In this document: positions 53,075-61,858 of the stretch, in pieces
Layout of the letters: each line of letters begins with the position of its first letter
How positions within the stretch are numbered: the first letter of the stretch is position 1
From: Bacillus sp. DTU_2020_1000418_1_SI_GHA_SEK_038
GTDB lineage: Bacteria > Bacillota > Bacilli > Bacillales > Cytobacillaceae
Assembly (NCBI RefSeq): GCF_032341175.1
Contig: NZ_CP135435.1
Span: 372,001-436,000, forward strand
Length of the DNA: 64,000 nucleotides
Direction of reading: 5' to 3'
Position numbers and translations under genes: made by a program
The notes under the pieces: model-generated
The model's input: the letters and a program-made list of their open reading frames with translations, nothing else
Databases searched by the model: none
Told to the model about the DNA's origin: nothing

Positions 53075-54787
53075 ATGAAGTTTATTAAAAACTTTAAAAT
53101 AAAAAACAAGCTATTTATTTTAGTTATGACTTCCATCATTTTTCTTATTACGATTAGCGCCGTTGGTTATGTTTACATGAGCCAAATGTCTAATAATACG
53201 AAGGAAATGTATACGGAACGGTTAATCCCAATTAAAAATATTAATCTTATACGGAATAACAATCGTGCGCTTGATTCATTTGTTCTTGAATTAATCATTA
53301 CGGAAGATAGAGCCAAGCAGGTTGATTTAGAAACAAAAATTAATGAGAGATTCCAGCAAAATAATCAGCTTATGGAGGAGTATGAATCGACTGGTTTGTA
53401 TGGGGATGAGAAGCAAAACTTCACTCACCTGCAAGAGCACCTGAAAGCTTATGAAAGGGAGCTTAATGAAATAGTTGCTTTGGCCTTGGCTGGTGAGCGT
53501 GAACAGGCATATACGGCGTATTCTACACAGCTTAATAGTGTTAGAGTCTCTGTAAGCGGATATTCAGATGTAATTAGCGACAGCAATATTAAAGCTTCTG
53601 AACATCTAAACCAGGTCAATGTAGAAATGAAGAACCAGGCAACGATGATTATGCTGTTTGTTTCTTTGCTTGCGGCAATTCTCTTTACATGTATAGGATG
53701 GGTTATTATTAATCTTATAACGAACCCTGTGAAGGAAATTCAGAATCTTATGTCTAAGGCGGAGAAAGGTGATTTTACTATTCAGGGCAAAGTCGATTCT
53801 AAGGATGAAATTGGACGATTAACCCAATCATTTAACAGCATGATAAATGGAATTCAAGGACTGATTACTCAAGTTTCCCAAACATCTGAACATGTTGCAG
53901 CTTCTGCTGAAGAACTGACAGCAAGTACAGAAATGACTAACAAAGCAACAGAGCATATTGCAAGGACCATTCAAGAATTAGCTGCTGGAACAGACCAACA
54001 AGTTCATAGTGTTGGAGAAACAAAGAAAACCATTAATGAAATGTCTGAAGGTATTCGTCAAATTGCGGGTAATGCGCAAAATGTGTCCGATACAGCATTA
54101 ATTACCTCTGAAAAAGCTTTAGAAGGAAATGAAACCATATCAAATGCCATTCTCCAAATGAATTCAATCAATCAAACCGTTTCTTTATTAGGAGATACGA
54201 TTAAGGGGTTAGGAGAACGGTCAAAGGAAATCGGTTCGATTATCGAGGTAATTACAGATATTTCAGCTCAAACAAACCTTCTCGCCTTGAATGCGGCGAT
54301 TGAAGCTGCCAGGGCAGGAGAAAGCGGACGCGGATTTGCTGTTGTAGCGGATGAAGTTCGAAAGCTGGCAGAACAATCAGCAGGTTCAGCTCAAAAAATT
54401 TCAACATTAATTACCTCTATCCAAAGTGAAACGCAATCAGCCATTTTATCAATGGAACAAGCTTTCACTGAGGTAAATGAAGGAATTGGAATCGTCAATA
54501 CAGCTGGAGAATCATTCCAGCAAATTCAAAGTGCTGTTAAAGAGGTTGCTAGTGATATACTCGATGTTTCGTCGGCCGTCCAGCAAATGGCAGCAAGTTC
54601 AGAGCATATCCTGAACGCTATTAATATTGTGAATGAAGTAGCAGCAACGGCAGTGACAGGAACCGAGGAAGTTTCATCTGCAACTGAAGAACAGCTCGCA
54701 TCAATGGAGGAAATAGCCGCTTCATCTCATGCTTTGGCGAAAGTGGCTGAGGAATTAAAGATGTTAATTGGGAACTTTAAGGTTTAA
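53075..54787 (+). CDS. Methyl-accepting chemotaxis protein with four-helix-bundle sensor
   Basis: A 570-residue chemoreceptor. Helix 1 (about 12-32), a helical 4HB_MCP-type sensor (about 35-185; [30 protein letters not shown]), helix 2 (about 188-212), HAMP ([40 protein letters not shown]), then the signalling domain with tip [43 protein letters not shown]. The ligand is unknown. The start follows GGGAGGGGGAGAG; no SigD box was recognised. Confidence 0.92.
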   Translation: MKFIKNFKIKNKLFILVMTSIIFLITISAVGYVYMSQMSNNTKEMYTERLIPIKNINLIRNNNRALDSFVLELIITEDRAKQVDLETKINERFQQNNQLMEEYESTGLYGDEKQNFTHLQEHLKAYERELNEIVALALAGEREQAYTAYSTQLNSVRVSVSGYSDVISDSNIKASEHLNQVNVEMKNQATMIMLFVSLLAAILFTCIGWVIINLITNPVKEIQNLMSKAEKGDFTIQGKVDSKDEIGRLTQSFNSMINGIQGLITQVSQTSEHVAASAEELTASTEMTNKATEHIARTIQELAAGTDQQVHSVGETKKTINEMSEGIRQIAGNAQNVSDTALITSEKALEGNETISNAILQMNSINQTVSLLGDTIKGLGERSKEIGSIIEVITDISAQTNLLALNAAIEAARAGESGRGFAVVADEVRKLAEQSAGSAQKISTLITSIQSETQSAILSMEQAFTEVNEGIGIVNTAGESFQQIQSAVKEVASDILDVSSAVQQMAASSEHILNAINIVNEVAATAVTGTEEVSSATEEQLASMEEIAASSHALAKVAEELKMLIGNFKV

Positions 54788-54817
54788 CCTCAGATATTTA
54801 GATGGCTTTTATAGAAG

Positions 54818-54854
54818 ACGGGCATTTCACTAAAGTGTAGAAAGCCCGTTTTTT
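54818..54854 (+). terminator. Terminator of the second chemoreceptor gene
   Basis: ACGGGC and GCCCGT around a 20-base loop, followed by TTTTTTAT. Confidence 0.75.
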
Positions 54855-54967
54855 ATATCTTGATTAGAATTGTACAGCGTCAAAGTAATATGTGTGCCAT
54901 GAATATCAATTGAAAACCTTACCTATTATTAGTTTCATACAATAACAAATAATTTTCTTAGCAAATT

Positions 54968-56030
54968 CAATCAAAAGTTTGTATAAATTGATATTCTCGA
55001 ATTTAATCAAACGTTTGTTTAACAGTTCGTTCTTACAGCCTCAAACAATCTAAGTTTCAATTAAACGTTTGATTAATAGACTTTTTTGAAATTTAATTAA
55101 ACGTTTGATTAACAAAAACTTGCATAAGAATGCCAAAATTCTCTGCATTTCAAATAATTTTCCCACAGATAATTTTATTAAATACCCTATATTTTAAGTC
55201 TTATTTTCTCAGTAAGCTCAGGAAAATCAATAAAGGGGTTACGGCTTCCTTGAATTCGATATATAGCTCAATTTCGATGTTTTTCATATCAGCTAATGAT
55301 TCACTTACATCATTCTTAAAAGATTGCTCCAATTCATTAAAGCTGTCTATTTATATATTTTCGGATTGATTTTCTCCTTCCATTCCAATCCGCTCCTTAT
55401 TAGCTGCCTTTATCTGTTTATACCATATTACTAAAAAAAATGTCACCTGGCAGATGGAATGTTGACGACAAGGTCTCTAGATAGCGGGTGTTTAATGAGT
55501 TTTTTTACTATAACATATTACAATTCAATCAGTTATTAACTAAACGTTTGTTTAAATAGCTAATTTTGAATTTAATTAAACGTTTGATTAATGAGTTAAG
55601 CTTACAGCCTCAAGGGATTAGGACTTAATCAAAACGTGTGTTCAATAGACTTTTTCGTAATTTAATTAAACGTTTGATTAAAAATGTATTGCTTAAATTC
55701 GAGCAAATAATAAATTTCCGAATAACTTATTTGGTGCTTTTATGGGAAAAGTCATATTTTATGGCGGTTCATTAAAAACACGTGCTTTGGACCCTTATAG
55801 TTAGTATTTTTCATAGAAAGCACTGAAATCTTTGCCATGAAGCCAATGTTTTTTATATATTACAAAAACAAGTATTCATAAATGATAAGTCAATCGGCAA
55901 TCAAACTATTTATAATTCAATCAAACGTTTAATTAATTGATTTTTCCAATAGTGCCAAGGGATACGCGATTTAATTAAACGTTTGTTTAAATATCATTTT
56001 TCAAAATTCAATCAAACGTTTGATTAATAA
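54968..56030. repeat. Eleven-copy palindrome array, core AAACGTTT, spacing 36/54 bp
   Basis: The unit is a palindrome best seen as AATCAAACGTTTGATT within TTAATTAAACGTTTGATTAA. Centres are at 54976, 55012, 55066, 55102, 55545, 55581, 55635, 55671, 55926, 55980 and 56017. The first two groups of four have the same spacing, 36-54-36; the last group is 54-37. The copies at 54976 and 55635 are degenerate. Sequences between matching sites are also similar (ACAGCCTCAA after 55012 and after 55581), so three copies of one larger element of about 130-150 bp seem present. The block is noncoding and lies between a chemoreceptor and an AraC-type gene. Confidence 0.9.
55201..55383 (-). pseudogene. Possible broken small gene inside the palindrome block
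   Basis: From ATG at 55383, seven bases after AAGGAG, the frame reads MEGENQSENI, a TAA, then continues in frame as IDSFNELEQSFKNDVSES...EFKEAVTPLLIFLSLLRK to a second stop at 55201. The second half looks like real protein (amphipathic helix plus a short hydrophobic tail). It is probably a small gene broken by one stop; it sits between the first and second palindrome groups. Confidence 0.35.
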
Positions 56031-56154
56031 AAATCATAGGCATTTCCTGTCTTTAGAATAATATTAAGCAGTCATTTGTTAAAAATATGCTTAAGCGAAT
56101 GATATAATAGTTAGAAAACTATAAAACTGGCGCGACTTTAAAAGAGGTGTCTGC

Positions 56155-57636
56155 TTGAATATTCATATGCTTGCAAAGGATCAATTAGAGGAACAGGGAA
56201 TTCGCTGGATCATTGAATCGCATTTAACTGGGGTCAAGCTGAGTCAAACAGTTTCACTGGAGGGGCTTTTTCAGTCTGTACAGAAACAGCGGCCAGATCT
56301 TGTCATTTTTGATATGGACAGGTGGGGTCAGGAGAGTGAGCGATTTTTAGAATTACTCCAAAAGTATAAAATTCGCTGGCTTGGGATTTCTTCCGAAAGA
56401 ATATTTCAAACTGCATATCGAGCCCTTCGTTTACGTGCGGAGGATGTATTATTTAGGCCATTTTCAGCGGACGAACTTGTTAAACATATCCAGCAAATCC
56501 GCTATCAAACCCGAAACGAACTGCCTTCTTCATATAGCCAAAAGGTATTAAAAACCGATATTAATGCAATTGATTATCCTGATCTTTTTCTGACGGATCA
56601 ACAGTATGACTACCCAATTACGATGGTCGCGTTTTTAACGCCTAATTCAGATATGCTTCACCATGTTTTTGAGGCATTACAGCGATCCCCTTTTCCGGAT
56701 AAATATAAATTGTTTGCTTTATCGGATTTTATTTTATGTGTACAGGAGCCAGAAAAGATGGAGACATTGCAGGAGATGTATCATTCTTTTCTTACTAGGT
56801 GGAAAGAACGGATGGACGAGCCTCTAGCCATTGTTATCAATAATATTGGCTCCTCAACCGATTCTTTAAAGCAAAAATACCAACAAATTCAACAATTAGC
56901 AAAAAGAATATTTTTTGAAGGCTATGATATCATCTTGGCTGGAAAGGATCAAATGCTCTCTCGAGAAATGGATCCTTTCCTAACGCCACTTGAGCAGCGT
57001 CAATGGATCGAAATGCTAGAAAAACAAAATATACAGGCAATCAGAGAATGGGTGGAACATGAGTTTTTAACGTATGAGCAGCCATACCCGGATCCTGAAA
57101 TGGTGCGGATTCGTCTAACTAGTGTACTTGCGCAAATTCGCCGGCATATGAAATCGTATAATCTCCAAAGTGAACCGTTAGAAGCTCGGTATCATGAGGT
57201 ATTTCAGCAGATTATTCATAAGCCGGTAATCTATCAGATTGTGCAGGAGCTACTTGCATTCACCGTCCGTTTGCTAGATCAAGTTAAGGCTCAGCAGCTT
57301 CAGGAAGGACCACGTTCCTTAGTTGAAAAAGCAAGGGAATTTATTGAATCTAACTATTGGGATGCTGGATGGAATTTGGCCGCGTGCGCAGATGCCCTCA
57401 GAATTAATAAAAGCACACTTAGCAGACGTTTTGCTGCAGAATCAGGCATATCTTTTAGGGATTTACTCCATCAAGTAAGGATACGAGAAGCAAAACGCCT
57501 TCTACATGAAACAGATTTATCTTTAGAAGAAGTAGCAAAATTAACGGGCTATGCTCATCAAACGTATTTTAATGCAAAGTTTAAACAGCTTGAAGGCTGC
57601 ACACCATCTGCCTATCGAAGTGGTTATAGCCATTAA
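56155..57636 (+). CDS. AraC-family regulator with degenerate receiver-like domain
   Basis: A 493-residue regulator. Residues 1-115 fold like a response-regulator receiver (MNIHMLAKDQLEEQGIRWII...DLVIFDMDRWGQESERFLELL...LFRPFSADELVKHI) but the acidic pair is missing, although an Asp is kept in LVIFDMD. A middle region (about 140-385) resembles the linker of YesN-type regulators. Residues 395-493 are the two AraC helix-turn-helix motifs (AACADALRINKSTLSRRFAAESGISFRDLLHQVRIREAKRLL and LSLEEVAKLTGYAHQTYFNAKFKQLEGCTPSAYR). The start is TTG at 56155 after GAGGTG. It may control hutUI, which follow in the same direction, but its targets are unknown. Confidence 0.88.
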   Translation: MNIHMLAKDQLEEQGIRWIIESHLTGVKLSQTVSLEGLFQSVQKQRPDLVIFDMDRWGQESERFLELLQKYKIRWLGISSERIFQTAYRALRLRAEDVLFRPFSADELVKHIQQIRYQTRNELPSSYSQKVLKTDINAIDYPDLFLTDQQYDYPITMVAFLTPNSDMLHHVFEALQRSPFPDKYKLFALSDFILCVQEPEKMETLQEMYHSFLTRWKERMDEPLAIVINNIGSSTDSLKQKYQQIQQLAKRIFFEGYDIILAGKDQMLSREMDPFLTPLEQRQWIEMLEKQNIQAIREWVEHEFLTYEQPYPDPEMVRIRLTSVLAQIRRHMKSYNLQSEPLEARYHEVFQQIIHKPVIYQIVQELLAFTVRLLDQVKAQQLQEGPRSLVEKAREFIESNYWDAGWNLAACADALRINKSTLSRRFAAESGISFRDLLHQVRIREAKRLLHETDLSLEEVAKLTGYAHQTYFNAKFKQLEGCTPSAYRSGYSH

Positions 57637-57660
57637 ACCTTTTTAACTAAGGTTTTAAGT

Positions 57661-57700
57661 TAACGCCCATCGGCCAGTTTTTTTCGACATGAAGGGCGTT
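57661..57700 (+). terminator. Terminator-like hairpin after the AraC-type gene
   Basis: AACGCCC and GGGCGTT enclose a 25-base loop with a T run inside it; the tail is not T-rich, so efficiency is doubtful. Confidence 0.4.
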
Positions 57701-57868
57701 TATGCCCCTCCCTTATCGCCCATTTTTCCGAGACGGACATTTCGAGCTGCTCTTACACCCGAAATGCTTTTAATATCCCTATCTACTAAAATTGAAATAA
57801 ATCATAAAAAACATAGTTTAAATAAAAAGTAACGCAATCAATCATAAAAAAGTCAATAAATTATAAAT

Positions 57869-57883
57869 AATTATCTGAAATTT
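57869..57883. promoter_or_regulatory. CodY-like box before hutU
   Basis: AATTATCTGAAATTT matches the CodY consensus AATTTTCWGAAAATT at 13 of 15 positions, 42 bp before the hutU start. In B. subtilis the hut operon is repressed by CodY. Confidence 0.5.
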
Positions 57884-57924
57884 CCCTATAGAATAAAAAT
57901 ATAAACGAATAGGAGGTATGTAAA

Positions 57925-59598
57925 ATGAAAACGGTTGCGAATGAAAAGATTATTAGATACAGAGGAACAGATTTAAATACAAAAGGGTGGCAGCAAGAGG
58001 CAGCACTGCGAATGCTGATGAATAACTTAGATCAGGACGTAGCGGAGCATCCAGAAGAGCTTGTAGTTTACGGTGGCATTGGAAAAGCCGCGCGAAATTG
58101 GGAATGCTTTGATGCCATTGTAAAATCCTTGACAGAGCTAGAAAATGACGAAACCTTACTCATTCAATCAGGTAAGCCTGTAGCTATTTTTAAATCACAT
58201 ACGGATGCACCTAGAGTTCTTCTAGCAAACTCAAATATTGTCCCTGCCTATGCGAATTGGGATACATTCCATGAACTCGATAAAAAAGGTTTAATGATGT
58301 ACGGGCAAATGACAGCGGGCAGCTGGATTTATATCGGTTCACAAGGAATTGTTCAAGGAACTTATGAAACGTTTGCTGAGCTTGCTAAGCAGCATTTTAA
58401 TAATTCACTGAAACATACAATTACATTAACAGCTGGCCTAGGTGGAATGGGTGGTGCTCAGCCGCTTGCTGTTACGATGAATGGCGGAGTATGTATCGGT
58501 ATTGAAGTCGATGAAACAAGGGTTGACCGCCGAATCGAAACACGCTACACAGATGTGAAAACAAAATCCCTTGATGAAGCGATTCAATGGGCTCAAGAAG
58601 CGAAATTGTCTGGCAAGGCTCTATCGATTGGTTTGATCGGAAATGCATCAGATATTTTACCAGAAATGATTGCCAAAGGATTTATCCCAGATGTATTAAC
58701 AGACCAGACCTCAGCCCATGACCCATTGAATGGATATGTTCCTTCAGGCATGACTTTGGAGGCTGCTGCTGAGTTACGCCAAGCTGATCCAGTAGAATAT
58801 GTAAAACTCTCCAAGGCTTCAATGGCAAAGCATGTTGAAGCGATGTTAGAAATGATGGAAAAGGGAGCAATTACATTTGATTACGGCAACAATATCCGTC
58901 AGGTTGCGAAGGATGAAGGAGTAGAAAATGCATTTGCGTTCCCTGGATTCGTTCCAGCCTATATCCGTCCACAGTTCTGTGAAGGAAAAGGCCCTTTCCG
59001 CTGGGCAGCTCTTTCTGGCGACCCTGAGGATATTTATAAAACAGATGAGGTTATTCTGCGAGAATTTAGCTATAATACTCATCTTTGCAACTGGATTCGG
59101 ATGGCTCGCGAAAAAATTCAATTTCAAGGCCTGCCTTCCCGTATTTGCTGGTTAGGCTATGGCGAACGTGCCCGTTTTGGAAAAATCATCAACGATATGG
59201 TGGCAAAAGGCGAACTGAAGGCGCCGATAGTTATTGGACGTGATCATCTCGATTCAGGCTCCGTTGCTTCACCAAACCGTGAAACAGAAGGAATGAAGGA
59301 TGGCTCTGACGTGGTAGCGGACTGGCCAATTTTAAATGCGATGATCAATGCAGTTGGCGGCGCAACATGGGTATCTGTCCATCATGGCGGCGGTGTTGGT
59401 ATGGGCTACTCTTTGCATGCTGGAATGGTCATTGTTGCAGATGGAACGCAGGAAGCAGAGGCGCGTCTTGAGCGTGTGCTGACAACTGATCCAGGAATGG
59501 GAGTTGTCCGCCATGTTGACGCAGGCTACGAGCTAGCTGAGAAGACAGCGAGGGAAAAAGGCGTCAATATTCCAATGCTTAAAAAAGGGAATGAATAA
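57925..59598 (+). CDS. hutU: Urocanate hydratase
   Basis: A 557-residue NAD-dependent enzyme converting urocanate to imidazolonepropionate, step two of histidine degradation. [47 protein letters not shown] is the N-terminal signature; NAD binding is in [17 protein letters not shown]; the conserved [25 protein letters not shown] holds the active-site cysteine; [24 protein letters not shown] follows. The length is standard (552-557). The start follows AGGAGG. It overlaps in function with hutI two bases downstream. Confidence 0.97.
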   Translation: MKTVANEKIIRYRGTDLNTKGWQQEAALRMLMNNLDQDVAEHPEELVVYGGIGKAARNWECFDAIVKSLTELENDETLLIQSGKPVAIFKSHTDAPRVLLANSNIVPAYANWDTFHELDKKGLMMYGQMTAGSWIYIGSQGIVQGTYETFAELAKQHFNNSLKHTITLTAGLGGMGGAQPLAVTMNGGVCIGIEVDETRVDRRIETRYTDVKTKSLDEAIQWAQEAKLSGKALSIGLIGNASDILPEMIAKGFIPDVLTDQTSAHDPLNGYVPSGMTLEAAAELRQADPVEYVKLSKASMAKHVEAMLEMMEKGAITFDYGNNIRQVAKDEGVENAFAFPGFVPAYIRPQFCEGKGPFRWAALSGDPEDIYKTDEVILREFSYNTHLCNWIRMAREKIQFQGLPSRICWLGYGERARFGKIINDMVAKGELKAPIVIGRDHLDSGSVASPNRETEGMKDGSDVVADWPILNAMINAVGGATWVSVHHGGGVGMGYSLHAGMVIVADGTQEAEARLERVLTTDPGMGVVRHVDAGYELAEKTAREKGVNIPMLKKGNE

Positions 59599-59600
59599 GA

Positions 59601-60857
59601 ATGATAAAACCGATTTGGATTAAACATATTACGCAGCTAGCTACTCTTGCTTCGGAAGTTAAGGGACCGCGTTCTAGGGAAGCGATGTCTGAGCTAGGAT
59701 TAATAGAGGACGGAAGCCTATGGATTGAAGATGGTGTTGTTCAGGCTGTTGGGACAACGAAGGAACTTGAAAAGCTTTACGCCGCAAGAGTACAAGATGC
59801 TGAAATTGTAGATGCTGCTGGGCACTTAGTTACCCCGGGGCTTGTTGATCCACATACACATGTTGTTTATGGCGGCAGCCGTGAACGTGAATTTGAAATG
59901 CGTCTTGAGGGCGCAACCTATATGGACATTATGAATGCTGGCGGCGGGATTCATGCGACAACCCGCATGACCCGTGAAGCATCAGAGGAGGAACTGATCG
60001 AACAAACGACACGCAGGCTTGACTCCTTCCTTCAACACGGTGTGACAACTGTGGAAGGTAAAAGCGGCTATGGCATGAATCTTGAAACAGAGCTGAAGCA
60101 ATTAAGGGTAATGAAAAAGCTGCAGGAATCTCATCCAATAGATCTGGTTCCGACCTTTATGGGCGCACATGCTGTTCCACCAGATTTTAAAGGAAGAGAG
60201 GATGAATTTGTCGATCTTCTGATTGAAGACATGCTTCCTATAATAGCAGAGGAAAAGCTGGCAGAGTTTAATGACGTTTTCTGTGAAAAGGGTGTTTATA
60301 CTCCTGAACAATCAGAGCGTATTTTAGAAGCGGGAAAACGATTCGGCTTAATCCCGAAAATACATGCAGATGAAATTGAGCCTTATGGCGGGGCAGAGTT
60401 AGCGGCCAAGGTTGGTGCCATTTCAGCTGAACATTTATTGAAGGCATCAGATGAGGGGGTTCAAGCAATGGCGAAGTCTGGAACCATCGCCTGCCTGCTC
60501 CCAGCAACTGCTCTTTACTTACGCGAACAGGCTGCTGCTGGAAGGAAAATGATCGATGAGGGTGTAGCAGTTGCTATCTCTACCGATTGTAACCCAGGCT
60601 CCTCTCCAACGACCTCAATGCCGCTCGTTATGAATCTAGCATGCATCTCTATGAGGCTTACACCTGCTGAAAGTCTAACTGCTGCAACCTATAATGCTGC
60701 TTGTGCGATCAATCGCCAGGATAAGGTCGGGTCCTTAGAAGTTGGCAAACAAGCAGACATCGTTCTTTGGAATATAAAAAGCTATCAGGAATTGCAATAT
60801 TTATTCGGCGTCAACCATGTGAAATCAGTTTGGAAAAAAGGTGTTCAGGTGGTATAG
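59601..60857 (+). CDS. hutI: Imidazolonepropionase
   Basis: A 418-residue amidohydrolase that opens imidazolonepropionate to formiminoglutamate. Metal and substrate motifs are LVDPHTHVVYGGSREREFEMRLEGATYMDI, GVTTVEGKSGYGMN, FMGAHAVPPDF, HADEIEPYGGAELAAKVGAISAEHL and AISTDCNPGSSPTTSMPLVMNLACISMRLTPAE. It starts two bases after the hutU stop, so the two are one unit. The other hut genes (hutH, hutG, hutP) are not in the window. Confidence 0.97.
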   Translation: MIKPIWIKHITQLATLASEVKGPRSREAMSELGLIEDGSLWIEDGVVQAVGTTKELEKLYAARVQDAEIVDAAGHLVTPGLVDPHTHVVYGGSREREFEMRLEGATYMDIMNAGGGIHATTRMTREASEEELIEQTTRRLDSFLQHGVTTVEGKSGYGMNLETELKQLRVMKKLQESHPIDLVPTFMGAHAVPPDFKGREDEFVDLLIEDMLPIIAEEKLAEFNDVFCEKGVYTPEQSERILEAGKRFGLIPKIHADEIEPYGGAELAAKVGAISAEHLLKASDEGVQAMAKSGTIACLLPATALYLREQAAAGRKMIDEGVAVAISTDCNPGSSPTTSMPLVMNLACISMRLTPAESLTAATYNAACAINRQDKVGSLEVGKQADIVLWNIKSYQELQYLFGVNHVKSVWKKGVQVV

Positions 60858-60862
60858 GAATA

Positions 60863-60979
60863 AGAAAGAGAATTGGCTGAAAAAGCCGGAGTGGTCATTG
60901 AATTAGGGAGAAGGAGAGTCACCTATGTACATCCTTGGGTTCCGCCACTTGATGAAGTGGAGGCAAAGCCTAATAATTG
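60863..60979 (+). pseudogene. C-terminal gene remnant of unknown family
   Basis: Downstream of hutI a frame reads ELAEKAGVVIELGRRRVTYVHPWVPPLDEVEAKPNN before a stop at about 60980. It has protein-like composition but no start or binding site, and looks like the surviving end of a deleted gene. I do not recognise the family. Confidence 0.3.
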
Positions 60980-61075
60980 ATGGCGGCATTGTAAAAGGCT
61001 AACATGTTTTTAATATCGGACTGCGCGGGAATAAGTAGTTCAGATAAGAGAAAAAAACCACTTTGATTAGCAGTG

Positions 61076-61108
61076 ACGCTCAGGGTATTTTGGCCCTGAG
61101 CGTTGATT
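61076..61108 (+). terminator. Terminator downstream of the hut genes
   Basis: ACGCTCAGGG and CCCTGAGCGT form a perfect 10-bp stem around an 8-base loop, followed by TGATTTATTT. Confidence 0.75.
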
Positions 61109-61123
61109 TATTTAAAATTATTC

Positions 61124-61300
61124 GGACACCCATTCCGCTATTTACTTAATATCCTGCTACTTTCAAATGAAAATGGACACCAGTTCCGTTAATAGATGAA
61201 AATCATACAAAATTCACCTCCTTGAGCCCCATCAGCGGAACCCAAGTCCGATAAGACTATGAAAACAAGGCTATTTTGCAAAATAGCGGAACCACAGTCC
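61124..61300. repeat. Four-copy array of GGACNNN-TTCCG units, two forward and two inverted, 51-bp step
   Basis: GGACACCCATTCCGCTATTT (61124) and GGACACCAGTTCCGTTAATA (61175) are 51 bp apart; the inverted copies AGCGGAACCCAAGTCC (ends 61249) and AGCGGAACCACAGTCC (ends 61300) are also 51 bp apart. The two halves face each other and could pair into one long structure. The array ends exactly where the truncated MFS fragment begins. Confidence 0.8.
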
Positions 61301-61303
61301 ACC

Positions 61304-61546
61304 AATTTTGCCCTCCCAGCAGCAATCGCGATTACAGTTTTTACAGCTGGTCAAAACGGGTTTGTCACCGATTTTCCTGAAGCATCTCAATCAGAAGTAT
61401 TAGCTGGTGGAGTCAAATATGCTTTCTATTTTGTTACAGGGATTTCTATAGTTGGATTAATATGTTCTTTCTTTGTAAAAAAATCAAGTGCAGTAGAGGA
61501 AAAATCTCCTGCTGCGGTGAGAGCAACAGAACCAGTACGTGGGTAG
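61304..61546 (+). pseudogene. C-terminal remnant of an MFS drug exporter
   Basis: The frame FALPAAIAITVFTAGQNGFVTDFPEASQSEVLAGGVKYAFYFVTGISIVGLICSFFVKKSS is the last one to two membrane helices and tail of a 14-helix EmrB/QacA-type transporter. Everything upstream is replaced by the repeat array; the open frame beginning at 61259 reads repeat sequence for its first 15 or so codons. The original terminator is still present at 61614. It is not expected to be functional. Confidence 0.7.
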
Positions 61547-61613
61547 TAGAATTTCGACTTAAATATCTTTTAAAGGATAGAACAGCCTTTTTTAAATGCT
61601 AAAATAATTTCGA

Positions 61614-61660
61614 GAAACCATTCATAAAGGTGTATTATTTACGAATGGTTTCTTTTTTTT
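61614..61660 (+). terminator. Terminator left from the MFS gene
   Basis: GAAACCATTC and GAATGGTTTC pair around a 19-base loop, then TTTTTTTT. Confidence 0.85.
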
Positions 61661-61804
61661 GTTATGATGAAATAATCTTTTTCGCAATATTATTTATAAT
61701 GTCTCTTCTGCTCAGAACACCAATGACGCAGGAGAGGTCCATTTTGGCATATTGATTTCATTCGCCTCAAGATTCCCGTATTCGATGATCGGAGACTAGA
61801 GAAA

Positions 61805-61850
61805 TACTTAAAAAAATAACAAATCAGTAGGAGGTTATTCCCTACTGATT
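61805..61850 (-). terminator. Terminator of the YheC/YheD gene at 61859
   Basis: AATCAGTAGG and CCTACTGATT pair around a 9-base loop; on the minus strand TGTTATTTTTTT follows. Confidence 0.88.
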
Positions 61851-61858
61851 GTTTAATT

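Noticed and set aside
55130..55369. 79-codon plus-strand frame in the palindrome block
   Set aside because: It has no ribosome binding site and is the complement of a more protein-like broken frame on the minus strand.
54968..56030. CRISPR array
   Set aside because: The repeated units are short palindromes at 36 or 54 bp, the intervening sequences are themselves similar between groups, and no cas genes are present.
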